From positions 310,001 to 374,000 of the forward strand of contig WIXG01000008.1 of the NCBI GenBank assembly GCA_009869945.1: DNA of 64,000 nucleotides. The letters run 5' to 3'. This stretch comes from Mesaphorura yosii (taxonomy: Eukaryota > Arthropoda > Collembola > Poduromorpha > Tullbergiidae). The position numbers were made by a program, and so were the translations under genes. Numbering within the stretch: the stretch's first letter is position 1; the number at the start of each line of letters is the position of its first letter. This document shows, piece after piece, positions 22,242 through 33,347 of the stretch. Under the pieces are notes generated by a model. It made no database searches. It saw only the letters and a list, made by a program, of their open reading frames with translations, and was not told where the DNA came from.

Positions 22242-22733
22242 ATGAGTTCACACCTAAGAGTTTGCGTCGTGCTTCTTCTTGCTTGTAAATAAAATTGATA
22301 GAATTTGTCACCTTTGTTCAAGGCATTCAAATAATTTTAGCCTTGAATATTGTTCACTTGCAGACGCGCCTCTGGAACTTGTGGAATGTGGGGAGGTCAC
22401 TATCTTCTCCGAATTTCAGCACAGAGGTACGCCGGAAAATATGTACTTGAAGTAACGAGTTGGAGTGAAATGACAGAGGTGCCTCCTTATACAGGTGAAC
22501 GCCTGAACGTGAACATCACGCCTCGCTGTTTCCGCCTGTACGGTCCAATGGCGGACGATGTCTCATCAATTGATGTTGGCCAGAACTGCGTACAAATATT
22601 CCGCAATGGCGATTGCACTGGAGAATCGCAGACAGTGGACGGCATTAACAGAAATCTTGCTTACCGGTTGTCGGATAGCATGAATGAGTTTAATATGAAC
22701 GATCAAGTACGAAGCATGAAACTTTGCGATTGA
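22242..22733 (+). CDS. Secreted beta/gamma-crystallin-like protein, copy 3
   Basis: Exons 22242-22284, 22364-22426, 22495-22733; 114 aa. Signal peptide MSSHLRVCVVLLLAC. First strand VTIFSEFQHRG, then CFRLYGPMADDVSSIDV, CVQIFRNGDCTG and a C-terminal FNMNDQVRSMKLC. The two clamp-like stretches ADDVSS and NDQVRS match the spacing of the beta/gamma-crystallin calcium motif (N/D-N/D-x-x-S/T-S) with one change in each, so calcium binding is plausible. The last exon is 239 nt. Poly(A) signal AATAAA near 22767. Copies 3 and 4 share the distinctive R-N-L-x-Y / L-D-G-I-N segment and are probably sister duplicates. Confidence 0.85.
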
Positions 22734-23185
22734 GTTTAGGCTGGACGAATGAAAATCGACAAATTTCAATAAAGGCGCAATTATTCCGGCGATCTGGGAA
22801 ATGAGTACCTTCCGTTTTGAGTATAATAATCGCGTTTACAGCAATACCAATCCAACTTTTTATCTGTGCTGTGTTTAATCCATGTTACAAACTTATTCAA
22901 ACGGCGATTTGAGAGTCATGTATTCGCACTAACCAATACTAGTTCACATTAAAATAGAAACAAACAAGAATGATAGCAGTTAAATTCAATAGGCAAGAAG
23001 CAGTTGATAAAGAAATTTGCTCAATTAAGGATCCAGGATGCGTTGCGTTAATTGCATTGATCAAATATGGTAATTCTTCTAATTATTGCAAAGCTTTATA
23101 ATGAGCCTCATTAATCGCTAGGCAGCTCCAGTATCCAGAAAGAAGTCTTTGGAAGATCTTAACGCTAAATTTGGACAACTTAACA
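22734..23185. other. Spacer between crystallin-like copies 3 and 4
   Basis: 452 nt, AT-rich, with the copy-3 poly(A) signal at its left end and a TATAAT at 23097-23102, about 90 nt before the next start. Nothing else seen. Confidence 0.5.
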
Positions 23186-23597
23186 ATGTCAATGCCAATC
23201 AAATTCTTGTTCCTGATAGCCAGCCTCGAGCTGGCCCTTGCTACTGGCGGTGGCGAAGTGACTTTGTATCCCGATCAATACTACCGAGGTGAGAACATTC
23301 TTTTTCATGAAAGCGTTTTCAATGCCCTGTGCCATCGTTGGTTATGACTTCTGAGCAGGAGAGCCACGAACGATTTGGTTGACAAAAAACTGCTTTCCAA
23401 TATTTGGACCCTTGGGTCAAGACGTGTCTTCCATTCGTGCCGGTAAAAACTGTGTCCAATTGTATCGGTCACACGACTGTAGAGGAGATTTCAAGGTGCT
23501 CGACGGTATCAATCAGAATTTGGAGTATCAGCAAGCAGATGCATTAAATAGCATTGGGATGAATGACCAGGTGCAAAGCCTGAAGTTGTGTGGCTAA
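23186..23597 (+). CDS. Secreted beta/gamma-crystallin-like protein, copy 4 (one intron missing)
   Basis: Exons 23186-23288 and 23359-23597; 113 aa. The signal peptide (MSMPIKFLFLIASLELALA) and first strand VTLYPDQYYRG are in one exon, so the intron that splits them in copies 1-3, 5 and 6 is absent here. The second exon is the standard 239 nt: NCFPIFGPLGQDVSSIRA, CVQLYRSHDCRG, and the closing NDQVQSLKLCG. Clamp-like stretches are GQDVSS and NDQVQS. The four family cysteines are all present, with no extra one. AATAAA follows the stop by about 35 nt. Closest to copy 3. Confidence 0.86.
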
Positions 23598-24235
23598 AAC
23601 AGCTCGTTCTCGGATTGCTAATGCTGATGCCAATAAAATGCGGGTTATGACATTATGAGACACGACGATACGGAATGCGCAATCTTTCCATTTAAGATGT
23701 CATGAACAACTCCATCAAATCTTCCTGATTGACGTCATCCTCCAAGAATGCTGCAAATCTAAACTAATCTAAACTGGGTTACAAGGCCAAACTGTTACTA
23801 AGCCGTGTCTTGTTAAGTAAATTATATCATGCGTCAATTTTCCGCTGCGAAGCGAGCAGGCCTTGACTTCAGTTCATGCGAAATGCGAACGCTAATTGAG
23901 TTATCAAATCCAATTGGCGATTCTTACGGTTAATCACGAAGCTTGACCGTTAATTCAATTGATGTCAACGCATGGAAATGGTACGCAGTATAAGAAACTG
24001 TCAAGACCACGTTCAACACGGAGTTCAGACATTCACAAGTTTGTGTAAGAGAGAAAATTCTGGATTCTGACATTAGAGGCAATTAGTGACCCAATTAATT
24101 TTGAATTTGTGAGCCTCGTTACTCCATTCCTTTCGGCAATTAATTTTTACTGTTGAAGCCAATTAAGATTCATTGCTGCTAGAAAATTGCGTGGAAGCTT
24201 CTCGACTGGGTGGAAAATTTTGCTATTCTCCTCAC
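23598..24235. other. Spacer between crystallin-like copies 4 and 5
   Basis: 638 nt. Contains the copy-4 poly(A) signal, then a TATAAG at 23989-23994 with a TTCAGACATT start-like element about 35 nt later. No other gene is visible; the distance from TATA to ATG (about 245 nt) suggests a longer 5' UTR for copy 5. Confidence 0.5.
23989..23994 (+). promoter_or_regulatory. TATA box of crystallin-like copy 5
   Basis: TATAAG preceded by GC-balanced sequence and followed, at normal distance, by an initiator-like TTCAGA. Supported only by motif and position. Confidence 0.5.
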
Positions 24236-24681
24236 ATGCTTGCCGTGAGTGTCAAAATGGGAGCCTGCGTCTGGATTGGAATTTTTGCCACATTTGCCTT
24301 GAGTAAGTGAAGTGTTTACAACTTGGACGATAAATATCAGAATTAAATTGTTTATTCTGACGAGCAGTCTCACAAACTCAAGCGGACGGAGTCGTCATCA
24401 AGGTTTATCGCGACATCAATCTGAAGGGGTCGCCAAAAGCCATTTACATCGAGAAACCGAACGGGAAAAATACCGGATGCACACGAATTCCTGAGAGATG
24501 GGCTAATGAAATCTCCAGCTTGCAGCTGGATCGAAACTGTGTGGTCATCTACAAGGGCAACAGCTGCAACGGCGATTACAAGATTCTGGACGCGAAGAGT
24601 AACACTTTTGAGGCGAGGCTCGTGGATAATTTGATCACGCTCGAATTTAACGATCAAGTTCGTAGCGTAAGACTTTGCTAA
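24236..24681 (+). CDS. Secreted beta/gamma-crystallin-like protein, copy 5 (second intron missing)
   Basis: Exons 24236-24302 and 24368-24681; 126 aa, with a possible later start at 24257. Signal peptide ends in FATFAL across the intron. In this copy the first strand (VIKVYRDINLKG) and the rest are in one 314-nt exon, so intron 2 has been lost; the sequence runs straight through the old junction at KGSPKAIYIE. It shows the family cysteines GCTRIP, NCVVIY, SCNGDY and a closing NDQVRSVRLC. The clamp-like stretches ANEISS and NDQVRS are kept. It is the most divergent in its loop (KPNGKNTG). Poly(A) signal near 24771. Confidence 0.83.
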
Positions 24682-24993
24682 GTGACAAAACGCCAACGTA
24701 CAGTACAAAGAATCTTGTTTTTGCCTTTTAATTAAGTGCTTGGGCTTAATTAGTGGAAATCTTGCACTTGAATAAATAAAACTTGGCTTCAATTGCTGTA
24801 ATGAGTGGAAATTAAAATCGTCAGAATTAATGTCAAGTTGAACTCCCTCCCTGCTAGTATTTAATTCCTCAATCTGAAGTCCAAGTTCATCATTTGTACT
24901 TTTGGAAGAGCAAGCAATCAGGTCCCAAGCTCCAATCCTGAATCAAGTCAGACAAAGAGTGAGACTCCCGAACAAAGCACAACTTAACACACA
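24682..24993. other. Spacer between crystallin-like copies 5 and 6
   Basis: 312 nt with the copy-5 poly(A) signal (AATAAATAAA near 24771) and a TATTTAA element near 24858 that may serve copy 6. No gene. Confidence 0.45.
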
Positions 24994-25516
24994 ATGCATT
25001 CATCCATCAAGATCGTAGCTACCAGCCTCTTGCTGGCCCTCGTTACCAGTAAGTTTATTAATTCCATTTGGGTGATCTAGAATACTAACGTTTTCCTTAA
25101 ATTGGAATTTGGCATACTTCATAATGATTTATACTAATTTCAGACATCGATCAGGCTCAAGCGGATGGAATTACCGTCACTCTTTGGAAACACGCAAACT
25201 ACCGAGGTCAACATCTTGCTTCGCTTCTGTCGCATTCTGAAATCTATTTAAACACGCATCTTATCTTTTAACAGGAGAGCAGCGTGAAATCTACATTGAA
25301 GACAACAAATGCTTTCCACTCTTCAACAGCTGGGCGGATCAAGTTTCGTCGATTCAGCTGAATAACAACTGTGTTCAAGTCTACGACGGAACCAACTGCG
25401 ACGGGCACTCAGCTATTCTCGATAACAGTCGTCCCAATTCTGCTGCAAGTACAAATTCAAAGAATTTGGCACTCACGAATTTCAATGACAAAGTGCGCAG
25501 TCTCAGACGTTGCTGA
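24994..25516 (+). CDS. Secreted beta/gamma-crystallin-like protein, copy 6
   Basis: Exons 24994-25048, 25144-25206, 25275-25516; 119 aa. Signal peptide MHSSIKIVATSLLLALVT. First strand VTLWKHANYRG, then IYIEDNKCFPLFNSW, ADQVSSIQL, CVQVYDGTNCDG and the closing NDKVRSLRRC. This is the copy closest to the classic Greek-key pattern and has both calcium-clamp-like stretches. Its last exon is 242 nt, one codon longer than in copies 1-4. AATAAA follows the stop by about 58 nt. A signal-peptide-like ATG at 25872 further downstream does not continue into any recognisable domain, so the array appears to end here. Confidence 0.86.
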
Positions 25517-27068
25517 GAAATTATGTTAAATTAATGGGAGAGCCTTGTTAAGCGTGCCTTGTTTACGGAACATCAATAAAAGTATTCTGTTCTTTGAGCG
25601 AGAAAAACAGTCACCAAAGGTCAACAAATCTCACAAACCTTTTCATGTGTTTCAAGGAAGTCAGTTTAGCACCGAGTGATTGTCATTGTAGTTCATTGCA
25701 GCAACTTCCATGCTCATAACATGGACCAGCAAAAACGGAATCATGCTTCATGTAGTTTCTCTATTTGTGTTCAGTGACTTCAACTTACAAAGACTTCACG
25801 ACATTACCATTTTATGGCCACAAATCACAAAGGCTAACGGATTAGGTGACGCCGACAAATGAATCGAAAACATGAAATTGGTTGTTGTGAGTTTCGGTGG
25901 TGTTCTTGTTTTTTGGAATTGTTGATATTCTTGTATAAATGCAATAAGCAGTTCAATCAATTCGATAAGTTAATACCTTTATGCATTGTGCATAGAATGC
26001 GGCGACATGGCGAAAGGTCCAAGAGTCCTACGATCTAAGTTGATTTTCTTTACAATAAGGGATGAATTTGCATTTTGAATGTTGTGGATGACCCCTACTG
26101 CTGCTAAGGGGATCAAAGGATTTTCTTTTAAGAAAATGATTTCGGTTCATTAGGTTAATGAACCCTAAGTCCCATTTATTCAAGAGATGATTGCACTATC
26201 AGGAGAAGGGGCAAATCGATTATTCTTATCATTTCTTTCATGAACGGCGACAATAGTAAGGGTGACTCCCGTAACCGCTAACGCAATACGCATCGTGGTT
26301 GGCGGTTATATTCTTCCATAATTATGAACTACTGATGCACAGAGTGCTGCACATCTTACCCGTAAATCTTGTGCAGACGACAAGGGTCAAAGTGTCATAA
26401 TTATCAATCTCCTGCAGCAGTTTGTGCGCCAATATCTAAATGAAAAATTCTGAAGAAGTGAAACTTGTGAAACATAACTTGATGTGGGCAACGATATGAG
26501 TGAGAGAGGTTATTGAAACAGCATTGCAGATGTGTGAATCATTCTCTGAATTCATGACGTTTATTATTGTGGTAGTGAAGGTCTTTCAACGCAACTTGTA
26601 CCTTTTTGTTAACTAATGGTGCCATTGGTTGAAGATAAAACTCTAGTTGAATTTCATCTTTGTTTACTACAAATCAGCAGACAAGATCCAACTATTGCGA
26701 ACACACATAAAGTCGTGTTTCGTATTAAAGTTTCGTGTAAAAGTTTGTTATCGGTGTTGAATTCAATAAATTGAATTTGTGAAGTCACGCTGCACTGCAG
26801 CGTGATTGGTTCTGTGGACGATCTGATCAAAATGTGACAGATCATACCGCGCATGGACGTACACGAGCCATCCACTTGCAACAATCACTGACATTCTTGA
26901 CATGTAGCGGATCTCCTATAAGTAGGGAGCGTGTCACGGGTACGATGAACTAATTTCAATAGAATCAGATTTCTGAGCTATGTTATGATCTAAAATTCTC
27001 AAAGTATTTACAGCTACTACTACACAATAGCTGTACTATTGCCGTTTTATTGCTTTTAGTGCAACGGA
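25517..27068. other. Intergenic region between the crystallin-like array and the helicase-like gene
   Basis: 1.55 kb. I looked for a decayed seventh crystallin-like copy using its K-C-F-P-L-F and V-x-S-L-x-L-C codes and saw none. No supported gene on either strand. Confidence 0.45.
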
Positions 27069-30000
27069 ATGGACAATTGGGGAAGTAATAACCAGAATCA
27101 GCTCAATCAATGTAATACTGGCGGAAACGCAAACGCTGGATGGGATGCAAATAACCAACCAAATAGACAAGGGATTCTTGTTAATGAAAAAGGACTCCAG
27201 AATGCGGTTCAGAAGAAAGCATACCTGTTTCAAAATTTAATGACGTATATGAAATTTGTGAAGGCAGGTATCAAAACTCGAAGTGAACAGGTACGTCAAG
27301 TCGGTTTGATGACAAGGCACATGCCGACATAAAAACTAACCGGCAATGTCCTTGCAGACCACGTCGGAACATCAGCACACAATCGAAAGAATGAAGTATG
27401 AGCTGGCTGAATACGAAAAGAGGGCCGTTCTGGAAATGAACTACTGGAGTACTCAAAAACAAAGAGTCGAGGTATTCAGTATACAGAAAATTATAGAATT
27501 TTTCGTTCGTTTTGTTAATGTCATTTAATAATTAATAGACTGGGATGTCGGACGTTGTTCAAGCTATCCAACGGCTTTCGCAATCGTTACAAACAATAAG
27601 CTCCCAGCACGCACCGGTGTTGCTCCGCGATTTATTAATGCCAGATTACTCATGGTACGTACATGGAGTGTAATAACGACAGGCTGTCGGCATAATATTT
27701 TAACGTAAATAATATCTTATGTTTTAGGTTGGACTCGATTGTCGAAAAACTTAACCCTCCTACTGCAGTCACCGAGGACTGGAGTAGGTTAAAACAGAAT
27801 ATGTTAAAATGGAACGTTTTAATGAATGAAATTAGCAGTAGAGCGCTATTCCGCTCGTCTCTTCCGGAGCAGAATCCGTTCTCTTCGACTCCAGTCTCAC
27901 ATTCCGCCCCTTCGAACAACAGCTTACAGTTCGCACAAACGCCTCAATCGACGCAGCTATGCAACCTTCTAGGAACTGGCCCAACCGCCTCTTTTGTGTC
28001 GCCAGCCAATTCCTTTCCATTGTCAACACCACATGGTATGCTTCGGCATGAAAATCCAGGGTCTATGCCCAGCACATCAGCGTCGTGCTCCCAACCCTAT
28101 CCGTCACAAAACACAATCCCAAATTACAACCCTCCAAATGGCACTAACGCACCTGAGATGCAAAACCAACTGCTTCGAGACTTGCTCAACCAGCCAAATA
28201 CTGTAATGCAAGTCTCCCAAACACACGTCATATTGAATTCCGCACAATCCATGAGTGGGTACAATCAACAGAAACAGTATCAAGAAGGAGCTCATGAGGA
28301 GCAAGCGCAATTGAGACTACAGCACCAGAAACTCCTTCACCTTAAGCAAATGGAACTTCAAATGCAAAGGCAACTCCAACTTCAACAAAGCAGTCTTCTT
28401 GTATCATCTCCTTCCTCGTTTGCCAGCTCAAATGCTTACCATCACGAACCAGTGAACGATTGTGCGACAATGCAAACTCAGCAAGTAGAAAGTTTTCCTA
28501 CCGCCAGAACAGAAATTACAGAGGATGAAAGTACAATTGGAAGGATATCTTCTGCTGACGACCAAAATTCGGACGATGGTTGCGAAGTCATAGAAGAAGT
28601 GGACCCCCTAGCTGATATTTCACCACCTAATCAAAATCGCTCTGAAATGTTTCCGCCATTAATCAACCAACTCGAAATCCAAACGCTAGCAAAAGCTCAG
28701 CGAATGAACACCCAGTGTTGTAGCGGAATCTTTGAGGAAGAAACGACCGAAGTCATTCATTTGGAAAATGAATCCCCAACGTTGATTATTGTAAGTCGCA
28801 ATTCGATGTCCTCAACCTCTTACTCAGACTTCTTGCAGCATTTGATGTTGGATTTCTTGTCGACTTTTTCAGGAGAATTCAATTACACCGCCATATTCAG
28901 ATTTGTCTGACCAAGAGCAACCTCAAGGCTCTCACCGATGCATGCCCAGCGGTCACCGCAATAATGCACATGCGTTTGCATCCACCGATATGAAAAACAG
29001 CCCTGAATCTGTGATCAATCGTCTGCAGTCAATAATCATGAAAAGAAATTCAACCGGCTGTATCAGCGATGGCGATGCGTGCGTGAAAAACGCGAAATTA
29101 GCTAGACGCGATAGTTCAGACGCATCAACTCGTCTGAATCCTGCTATAGCCAATGAGACATCGAAAGCCTCGGCACTAAGGGCAGCCTCCAATGGTTCTG
29201 TGGTTCAGAAGCGACCATCCACGGGAAGTTCAACGGTGGAAGCAGCGCCAGCAAGGCCACAGGTAAGAAGTCATTTGGATAACGTTTTTAACCGAAGAAG
29301 TTAATAACAATATCAATTGATGCGTTGTAGAATCATCCAATCCGATGTGAACTTCCAACGAATATCATAACCTTTGAAGATTTGAATCTAGACGATAGAC
29401 TAGTTTGTGGATTGAAAGAACTGGGGTTCCGTCAGCTAACACTAGCTCAAAAACTTGGATTTCCTGCATTCCTGAAAAGAAAGGAGTTGTTACTGGTAGC
29501 GGAGAAGTGTCTCGGGAAGACAACAATGGCGTTAGTCGGGCTACTTCATCTGTTGAATTTGGAAGCGGCTTCCAGCTCAAGGACGACAACATCCTTACAA
29601 GCAATTATCATTACGTCTTCCATGACGTCTGGCGTAAGCATCAAGGAGCAATTTAACAAGTTAGCCGCTTTCACCCCACGACCAAATTCTGGCACCACCT
29701 TTAAAGCAGTTTGCACGGCGGACAGCGTGTTCGGGAATGGACATGTGCTAATAGGAGATCCGCCAGCAATGAAAACATTCTTCACGCTTGAGCAACAACA
29801 AGCCGACCAGTTCAACAAGACCAGAAACATCAAGTACATTATAATCGACAATACCGAGAATATGAAGCCGGAGTTTTTCCCAATGATGATTGGGGTGAGG
29901 TTTCCAGTTAATTAAGATACCAAGATTGTAACCAACCTGTTAACACCAGGCAACTAATTTATACTTCTCTTTGTAGATTATCTACAGCAGTCACATTCGA

Positions 30001-31469
30001 GGTGATACCCAAGTGGCGGTTTTGACAAGAACCTTGGAGGTACCTGGATTCACATACCTGAGGAAAGCGCTAAAAAATCCTCAACTGATCTCTGTACCCG
30101 CACAAACGAAGTATGGAAAGCCGGCAACACCACCTGTGAATTCCTGCGATCGCGATCGTGGTATTTTGTTTCCGTCCATGTTCTTGACATCCGACTCAAA
30201 GGAGCACGAACCTGGTAGTTGCCGAAGAAGCGCATCACCTCCAGTAATGTCTATACCTGAAAATTGCAGCGAAACCACAGCAGAAGCGACTCAATTTTTC
30301 GTAGCGGAAATGGCAATAACGACTTCAGAAACTTCAGATCACCAAGAAACAGATTCAATATCGAAGTTCTTGGAATCGGAGGCCACTACTGAAACTGCTG
30401 ATGTTAATCCTGTGACATGTGAGCCTGAAATATCTGATAGCCCGAATGTTGAAAGTGCTGATGTTGTTGAAGATGACCAGAATGATGCTGTCACCGGGCC
30501 AGAAGTATCACCCATCGGCTCACATTCTGCTGTTGCACTTTCAACCTTATCTACTCCTGATTGTCCGGATCCACTGCCAATAGCACCACCGACGCAATCT
30601 TCAATTTCTGTAACAGAACCTGCAATGACAATACCTACTACGCCTGCAATAACAGCAACTGCGCCTGCAATGACAATTGAAACTGCAGTAAGAACAACTG
30701 TTCTTACTACTGCCCTTTGTCCTCAGGGCTCCGCCTCTTTGAGACATAACACTAACACAGCACCGCCACCGCTTTCATCTTCAGTACAAATACAGTTACC
30801 AGGAAACTTTAACCACTTCCAGCATTTTTACTGCGAGGCGAACGATTTATCGGATAAGCTTGAGACTGTCAATGCACTAGCCAGGACTATCATGGTTGGG
30901 CAAGCACTCATATTTTGTTCGAAGACAGAATGCAGTTGGTTGATGTCAGAATTATCAGATAATGAAAACCTTCTATGCAGAGCCTTAGTAAGTTCTTGTC
31001 TTCCTCAGTATGAATATCTCTCTTTAATGATTTCTGAATGCTAATTTGCAGGACGATGACCAGTCAGAATTGTTGACCCTTTTGAAAGCTTTCGACCACG
31101 GAGAACTTAAAGCCCTTATCTTGCCTGACGACATCGCAGTAAAATATGAAGGACGACTGAGAAAGGTGCCCTTCATACTTAACTTTGACTGCCCGGAGAA
31201 TGATAGTGTGTATTTAAAAAGGTGAGTAATGATAAAAGCAGTCAGTAGACCTTGACTTGCACTTCCTTCCTTCGTTTCATTATGCATTGTCTTCACATGG
31301 CAGGAGTTCATTTGCCACAGTCAAGCAAACTGACTCGCCAGAAGAAGGTCGAAACGTAATCATACTCAGCTTTGTGGGAGATGACAACGAGTTGCATATA
31401 TTGAGGGAAATTGAGAAGAAACACAATATCAGCATAACTGATGCTTCCTCGCCAGATGATGACTCATAG
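27069..31469 (+). CDS. Large Gln/Ser-rich protein with a decayed DDX19/Dbp5-like DEAD-box helicase fold
   Basis: Nine exons: 27069-27290, 27358-27471, 27539-27654, 27728-28790, 28873-29262, 29331-29894, 29977-30987, 31052-31221, 31304-31469; 1271 aa. Residues 1-630 are low complexity (Asn/Gln start, coiled Gln/Leu stretch, Ser-rich) with no family I recognise. From about 640 a RecA-like helicase core begins, best matching DDX19/Dbp5. A P-loop remnant LGKTT is kept (G697-K698-T699) though the upstream Gly are gone; the DEAD box reads DNTE (808-811); motif III reads LTRTL; and the Arg-finger motif HRIGRTGR is absent. The second RecA half (QALIFCSKTECSWL, ILNFDCPEND, then a DDX19-like tail) is separated from the first by a Ser/Thr/Pro-rich insert of about 230 residues. 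Catalysis is therefore unlikely; a binding or scaffold role is inferred. It lies 1.9 kb upstream of the PIWI gene, same strand. Confidence 0.77.
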
Positions 31470-33347
31470 CGTGACTTTTGACTTCTCATCCACTGGTGCC
31501 AAAAATATCAAATGTCGAACCAGACATAACATCAATTCGTATCTCGAGCTTAATACTCAACGTATGTGTCGACGACTTGTACACTTTTTGTTACCCTCTG
31601 CCACTTGTTCCTTTTTTGAGTGTATTGCAGTTTGAACGCAAAGCTCGCAACCCAAATGAAAATGAAAACTAAAGAATAGCTCAAATATTTGTTTCTTGCC
31701 AATCCTATTTCTTAGGTCAGTCTTAAAGTTTGTCATATATATGTCTGTTCCTAAGTTAAATCTAATTTGATATCTAGTGGTAAGTTTTCCTTCTCGTTAT
31801 TTTCATATTTATTATTTTGTATCACTAAAACGAAATAAATTAAAACTATATGATTATCGAATCTAAACCAATTTTTGCTGCTTAGTTTCCAGTGCATGGG
31901 CGAGCGGTGAATGAACGGAGGTGATCATGGCCTTCACCGGAAGGAAGTGAGAAAAATTATGCCTGACAGTCGCAAAAGCGATTTTTGAGAATTCGGAAAT
32001 GCGCTGATGTTGATGATGAGTCTCATTACTGGATCTCATCTGGTGTCTCTGGCCGGTCACGAACAATATTACAGCGAGTGACGGTTCTGAGTCTGGCTTT
32101 GTCGTCTCTTGTTTATGGTAGCACAAATTATAAATCATGCGTTCCAAGTGTAAAATCTCAGTCATAATTTTACGCTCTTGTAAAGTTTGACGCGCATTTG
32201 TTTTAGCTTTCAAGTCATAAATTTCATTCCATGAATTCTCATTTCTAGCAACGTCTGCACTTTAGCATTGCAGTGAATTTAGGCGTAATGCTAAACATTC
32301 AGGTACCGCTTTTTCCAAGACAACGTGCATAACGTGCATCGAGAATTTAATCTTTAACTTACAACTTTATTTCTGAACGAACTCTGACTTTTGCCACTGG
32401 TTCAGAATTTATGCTCACTACCCTGCACCCATTCGAGGGTAAGACGAGCCGCTCTGGAGATGAGTGAGGTCTGGAATCAGGTCGGTAGACCGTAACTGTA
32501 CAGCATTTAAAATGTATGCGTTCGCGTGGTATGCATATTTTATGCAGTTGCCACGAAACTTTACCATTACGCTCTTACCTCCATTCTGAAACTCTCAGCT
32601 CTCGTCAACGTTGTATTGAACGAATAGTTGTGATATGATTGCAGTTGCAAAAGTGTTCTCAACTCTCGCGTACGCATGGCAATGCAGCTGTTCAAATAAG
32701 CAGTGGGACTTTACTCTCGCGGACGTACAATTGCTTCACTCCCTCGTGCGTTGGGAGCCTGTATTGGTGAACCGGCTCATTAATATTATTGATAAGAACT
32801 TCGATAGTACCAATAAGTGTGTGCGTGCGTAGTGCCAGCAGTCAGCTGCTGTGCTAGCTGGTGTGCAGACTCTTCCGAGTGAGCGCACTGATGGAGATCA
32901 CCTCTGCAGATTCAAAACAGGGCTCCATTGAGAGCCCTGAGCTCAATATCATGTCAGTGATTTAAAGAGTAAGTGAGTCCAGCGGCTGATTGCTGCCTGG
33001 AGGAAAATGTTGGCTGATTGTTCACCCCATCTTTAATTTGGTGCACGGGTACGTGAGGTCGAAATTAATTCGAGTAGCCATGCGTACATTTTCCAACATG
33101 AGTTACGTTTGTAAGAAAGGCACACATTAACGAGCCTACAATTTTCTAATAATACGTGCTCTGGTCATCAACACATGGATCTCATGATTTCACATGCTTC
33201 GTGACGATTCATGTTCCGAAATTCCACGATTATACCGGCAGCAGCTCTTATGAATTTGATGTACGAGAGGCGAGAACAGTAACTTCATAGAGTGATATAC
33301 GTTGTTATTGTCCCAAAGGTCTCACAAACCGCAGGTTGGACTTCATC
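31470..33347. other. Intergenic region between the helicase-like gene and PIWI
   Basis: 1.9 kb. AATAAA near 31835 probably ends the helicase-like transcript. A minus-strand open frame at 31863-32213 contains a short helical stretch (LQERKIMTEILHLERMIY) faintly like EAF6 coiled coils, but has no good start or conserved continuation, so it is not called. A CTCACAAACCGCAG acceptor-like site just before the PIWI start suggests a 5' UTR intron. Confidence 0.4.

Larger units (their letters stand above)
20604..25516 (+). other. Tandem array of six secreted beta/gamma-crystallin-like genes
   Basis: Six plus-strand genes (starts 20604, 21403, 22242, 23186, 24236, 24994), each 113-126 aa with a signal peptide. 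All share a first strand of the type V-T-L-x(5)-Y-x-G, four fixed cysteines, and a closing V-x-S-L-x-L-C. Four of the six end in an exon of exactly 239 coding nt, one of 242, and one has that exon fused to its predecessor. Spacing is 0.3-0.7 kb. This is recent-to-moderate tandem duplication of one gene. Confidence 0.85.

Noticed and set aside
25872-25924. Short ATG frame with a hydrophobic start after crystallin-like copy 6
   Set aside because: It stops after 17 codons and no family strand follows downstream, so it is not a seventh copy on present evidence.
31863-32213. Minus-strand 116-codon open frame with a helical stretch a little like EAF6
   Set aside because: No ATG at the right place, the similarity covers about 20 residues, and the rest does not follow the family; could be chance or a dead fragment.
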